Positions 62,843 through 64,000 of a stretch of 64,000 bases of DNA are shown here, in pieces. The stretch's first letter is position 1; every line of letters starts with the position of its first letter. This DNA is from Fimbriimonadaceae bacterium. Its GTDB lineage: Bacteria; Armatimonadota; Fimbriimonadia; Fimbriimonadales; Fimbriimonadaceae. Where the stretch lies: NCBI GenBank assembly GCA_019638795.1, contig JAHBTB010000004.1:180310-244309 (forward strand), in the 5' to 3' direction. The notes beneath the pieces were generated by a model. The model saw only the letters and a program-made list of their open reading frames with translations. It made no database searches and had not been told where the DNA came from. The position numbers and the translations under genes are program-made.

Positions 62843-64000
62843 TCACGTCTTGACCGTGGCCAATTCACCTGTCGCGCCCTCTTCAAACGCCATCTTGGTC
62901 AGGTTCTTGGGCACGTCGATCGGATATTGGCCGTTGAAGCAGGCCAAGCAGAATTCGCTTTGGGGCCGTCCGACGGCGCGCGTCGCACCCGCGATGCTGA
63001 GGTACCCCAGTGACGTGGCCCCGACATGCTGGCAGATCTGCTTTTCCGTCATCGTGGCGGCGGCAAGTTCGGCGGTCGAAGCCATGTCGATGCCATAGAA
63101 GCAGGGGTGCTTGATCGGAGGGGCGGTGATGCGGACATGGACTTCCTTGGCCCCGTTGTCCAATAGCATCCTGACGATCTGTCGGGTCGTCGTCGCCCGG
63201 ACGATTGAATCGTCAACGAGCACGACCCGCTTGTGACGGATCCGGTCTTCGAGAGGAGAGAGCTTCATCCGGACGCCCATCTCGCGCATGCGCTGGTCAG
63301 GCTGGATGAACGTGCGGTGGATGTAGCGGTTCTTCATCATCCCCTCGCAGAACGGGATGCCGCTGACCCGGCTGTAGCCGATGGCCGCAGGAATGCCGCT
63401 GTCGGGGACGGGGATGACGATGTCCGCTTCGGCGGGCTTCTCGACCGCCAGTTCCATACCCATCCTTTCCCGGGCGTCGTAGATGAGCGAGCCGTACATG
63501 CGTGAGTCGGGGCGAGCGAAATAAATGAGCTCGAACAAGCACAGGTTGTGGGCCGCAGGCGGGGCGGCTTGGGCCATGCGGAGACCTTGCTTGTCGATGA
63601 TGACCACCTCGCCCGGGCCGACCTCGCTGATCGGTTCCGCACCGACCGGGACGAAGGCGCAGCTCTCACTGGCGACGATGAACCCGTCCTGGAGCCGCCC
63701 CACGACAAGGGGGCGGACGCCGTGGGGGTCGCGGAAGCCGAGCACCATGTCGGGTGTCAGCACCGTGACCGCATAGGCCCCCCGGATGCGCTTCATCACG
63801 GCGCTGACGGCGTTCACGACGCCGAGGTGCAGGTTCCGCACGATGAGTTGGGCGATGACCTCGCTGTCGGCGGTGGTCTGCAGGTCGACGCCTTCGGCGA
63901 TCAGTTCCGCCCGCAGCTCCTTGGTGTTGACAAGGTTGCCGTTGTGGGCGACGGCGATCTCTCCGACCGTGCTGACGCAGTGGATGGGCTGGGCGTTGGC
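62843..64000 (-). CDS. purF: Amidophosphoribosyltransferase (5' end outside window)
   Basis: C-terminal 385 residues of PurF, the first enzyme of purine synthesis, which transfers ammonia from glutamine to PRPP. Visible are the later part of the glutaminase domain (IHCVSTVGEIAVAHNGNLVNT, TTADSEVIAQLI), the ordered loop SYAFV-like segment (ASESCAFVPVGAEPI), FELIYFARPDSRMYG, the PRPP-binding motif RVVLVDDSIVRATTTRQIV, and the Fe-S cluster end motif EFCLACFNGQYPID. The N-terminal Cys nucleophile lies beyond position 64000. Confidence 0.95.
   Translation of the reverse strand, partial: ANAQPIHCVSTVGEIAVAHNGNLVNTKELRAELIAEGVDLQTTADSEVIAQLIVRNLHLGVVNAVSAVMKRIRGAYAVTVLTPDMVLGFRDPHGVRPLVVGRLQDGFIVASESCAFVPVGAEPISEVGPGEVVIIDKQGLRMAQAAPPAAHNLCLFELIYFARPDSRMYGSLIYDARERMGMELAVEKPAEADIVIPVPDSGIPAAIGYSRVSGIPFCEGMMKNRYIHRTFIQPDQRMREMGVRMKLSPLEDRIRHKRVVLVDDSIVRATTTRQIVRMLLDNGAKEVHVRITAPPIKHPCFYGIDMASTAELAAATMTEKQICQHVGATSLGYLSIAGATRAVGRPQSEFCLACFNGQYPIDVPKNLTKMAFEEGATGELATVKT

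Overview
The window is about 64 kb of a high-GC, densely packed bacterial chromosome with no mobile elements, CRISPR array or rRNA that I can see. Several features point to Armatimonadota, probably Fimbriimonadia. Two DUF1559-type prepilins carry the [24 protein letters not shown] leader ending in LFPVFAQAK. Three short PEP-CTERM-like proteins end in VPEPASM...LLKRNRK. A PafA-type Pup/UBact ligase sits in an otherwise Gram-negative gene set (RND/TolC, lipoproteins). The taxonomic call is inference from these signatures; no rRNA or marker phylogeny was run.

Layout. 1-7.9 kb: pyruvate dehydrogenase E1 alpha (cut by the window edge), a lipoprotein polysaccharide deacetylase, a matrixin-like protease, divergent pafA and hrcA, a dicarboxylate/amino-acid symporter and a DUF2089/DUF4097 pair. 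8-12.2 kb: an amino-sugar/galactoside cluster of BadF-type kinase, MurQ etherase, PfkB kinase and GH4 glycosidase. 12.2-16.2 kb: a beta-propeller phosphoesterase and a prepilin plus small lipoprotein pair. 16.3-24.8 kb: a metal-efflux operon (Cys-rich protein, Spy-like protein, TolC, three-part adaptor, RND pump, cupredoxin) whose last five genes overlap by 4 nt each, closed by a strong hairpin. 24.9-33.3 kb: GH106-like rhamnosidase, DinB, beta-carbonic-anhydrase-like protein, DUF4332, HerA-like ATPase, VKOR-thioredoxin fusion and an M43 protease. 33.4-36.5 kb: queD, then a second prepilin/lipoprotein pair, then queC-queE (preQ0 synthesis) and tRNA-Val(UAC). 36.5-44.6 kb: AMIN-amidase/GerMN pair, PAP2, a large ARH-fold protein with a membrane partner, mutY-pyrF and an aldehyde dehydrogenase. 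44.6-46.9 kb: a threefold tandem array of PEP-CTERM genes. 46.9-64 kb: MalK/UgpC-type ATPase, MutL-like protein, YgfZ and a kinase, DUF2993, transglutaminase, glycosyltransferase, dihydroorotase, GNAT, MsrA, tandem amidases, VOC, glyQ-nadR-like, aldo/keto reductase, M32 carboxypeptidase and purF (cut by the window edge).

Two themes stand out. First, about 17 genes on both strands have a TAnnAT-like -10 box ending only 6-10 nt before the start codon and no good Shine-Dalgarno sequence, which predicts leaderless mRNAs. Genes inside operons, and the prepilin and PEP-CTERM genes, have normal SD sites instead. Second, the metal-efflux operon has an adaptor with an N-terminal YtkA-like domain and a C-terminal cupredoxin domain, and the same cupredoxin type is encoded again as a separate protein at the end of the operon. 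Starts below are chosen from RBS, -10 spacing and domain boundaries, so several are uncertain by a few codons.
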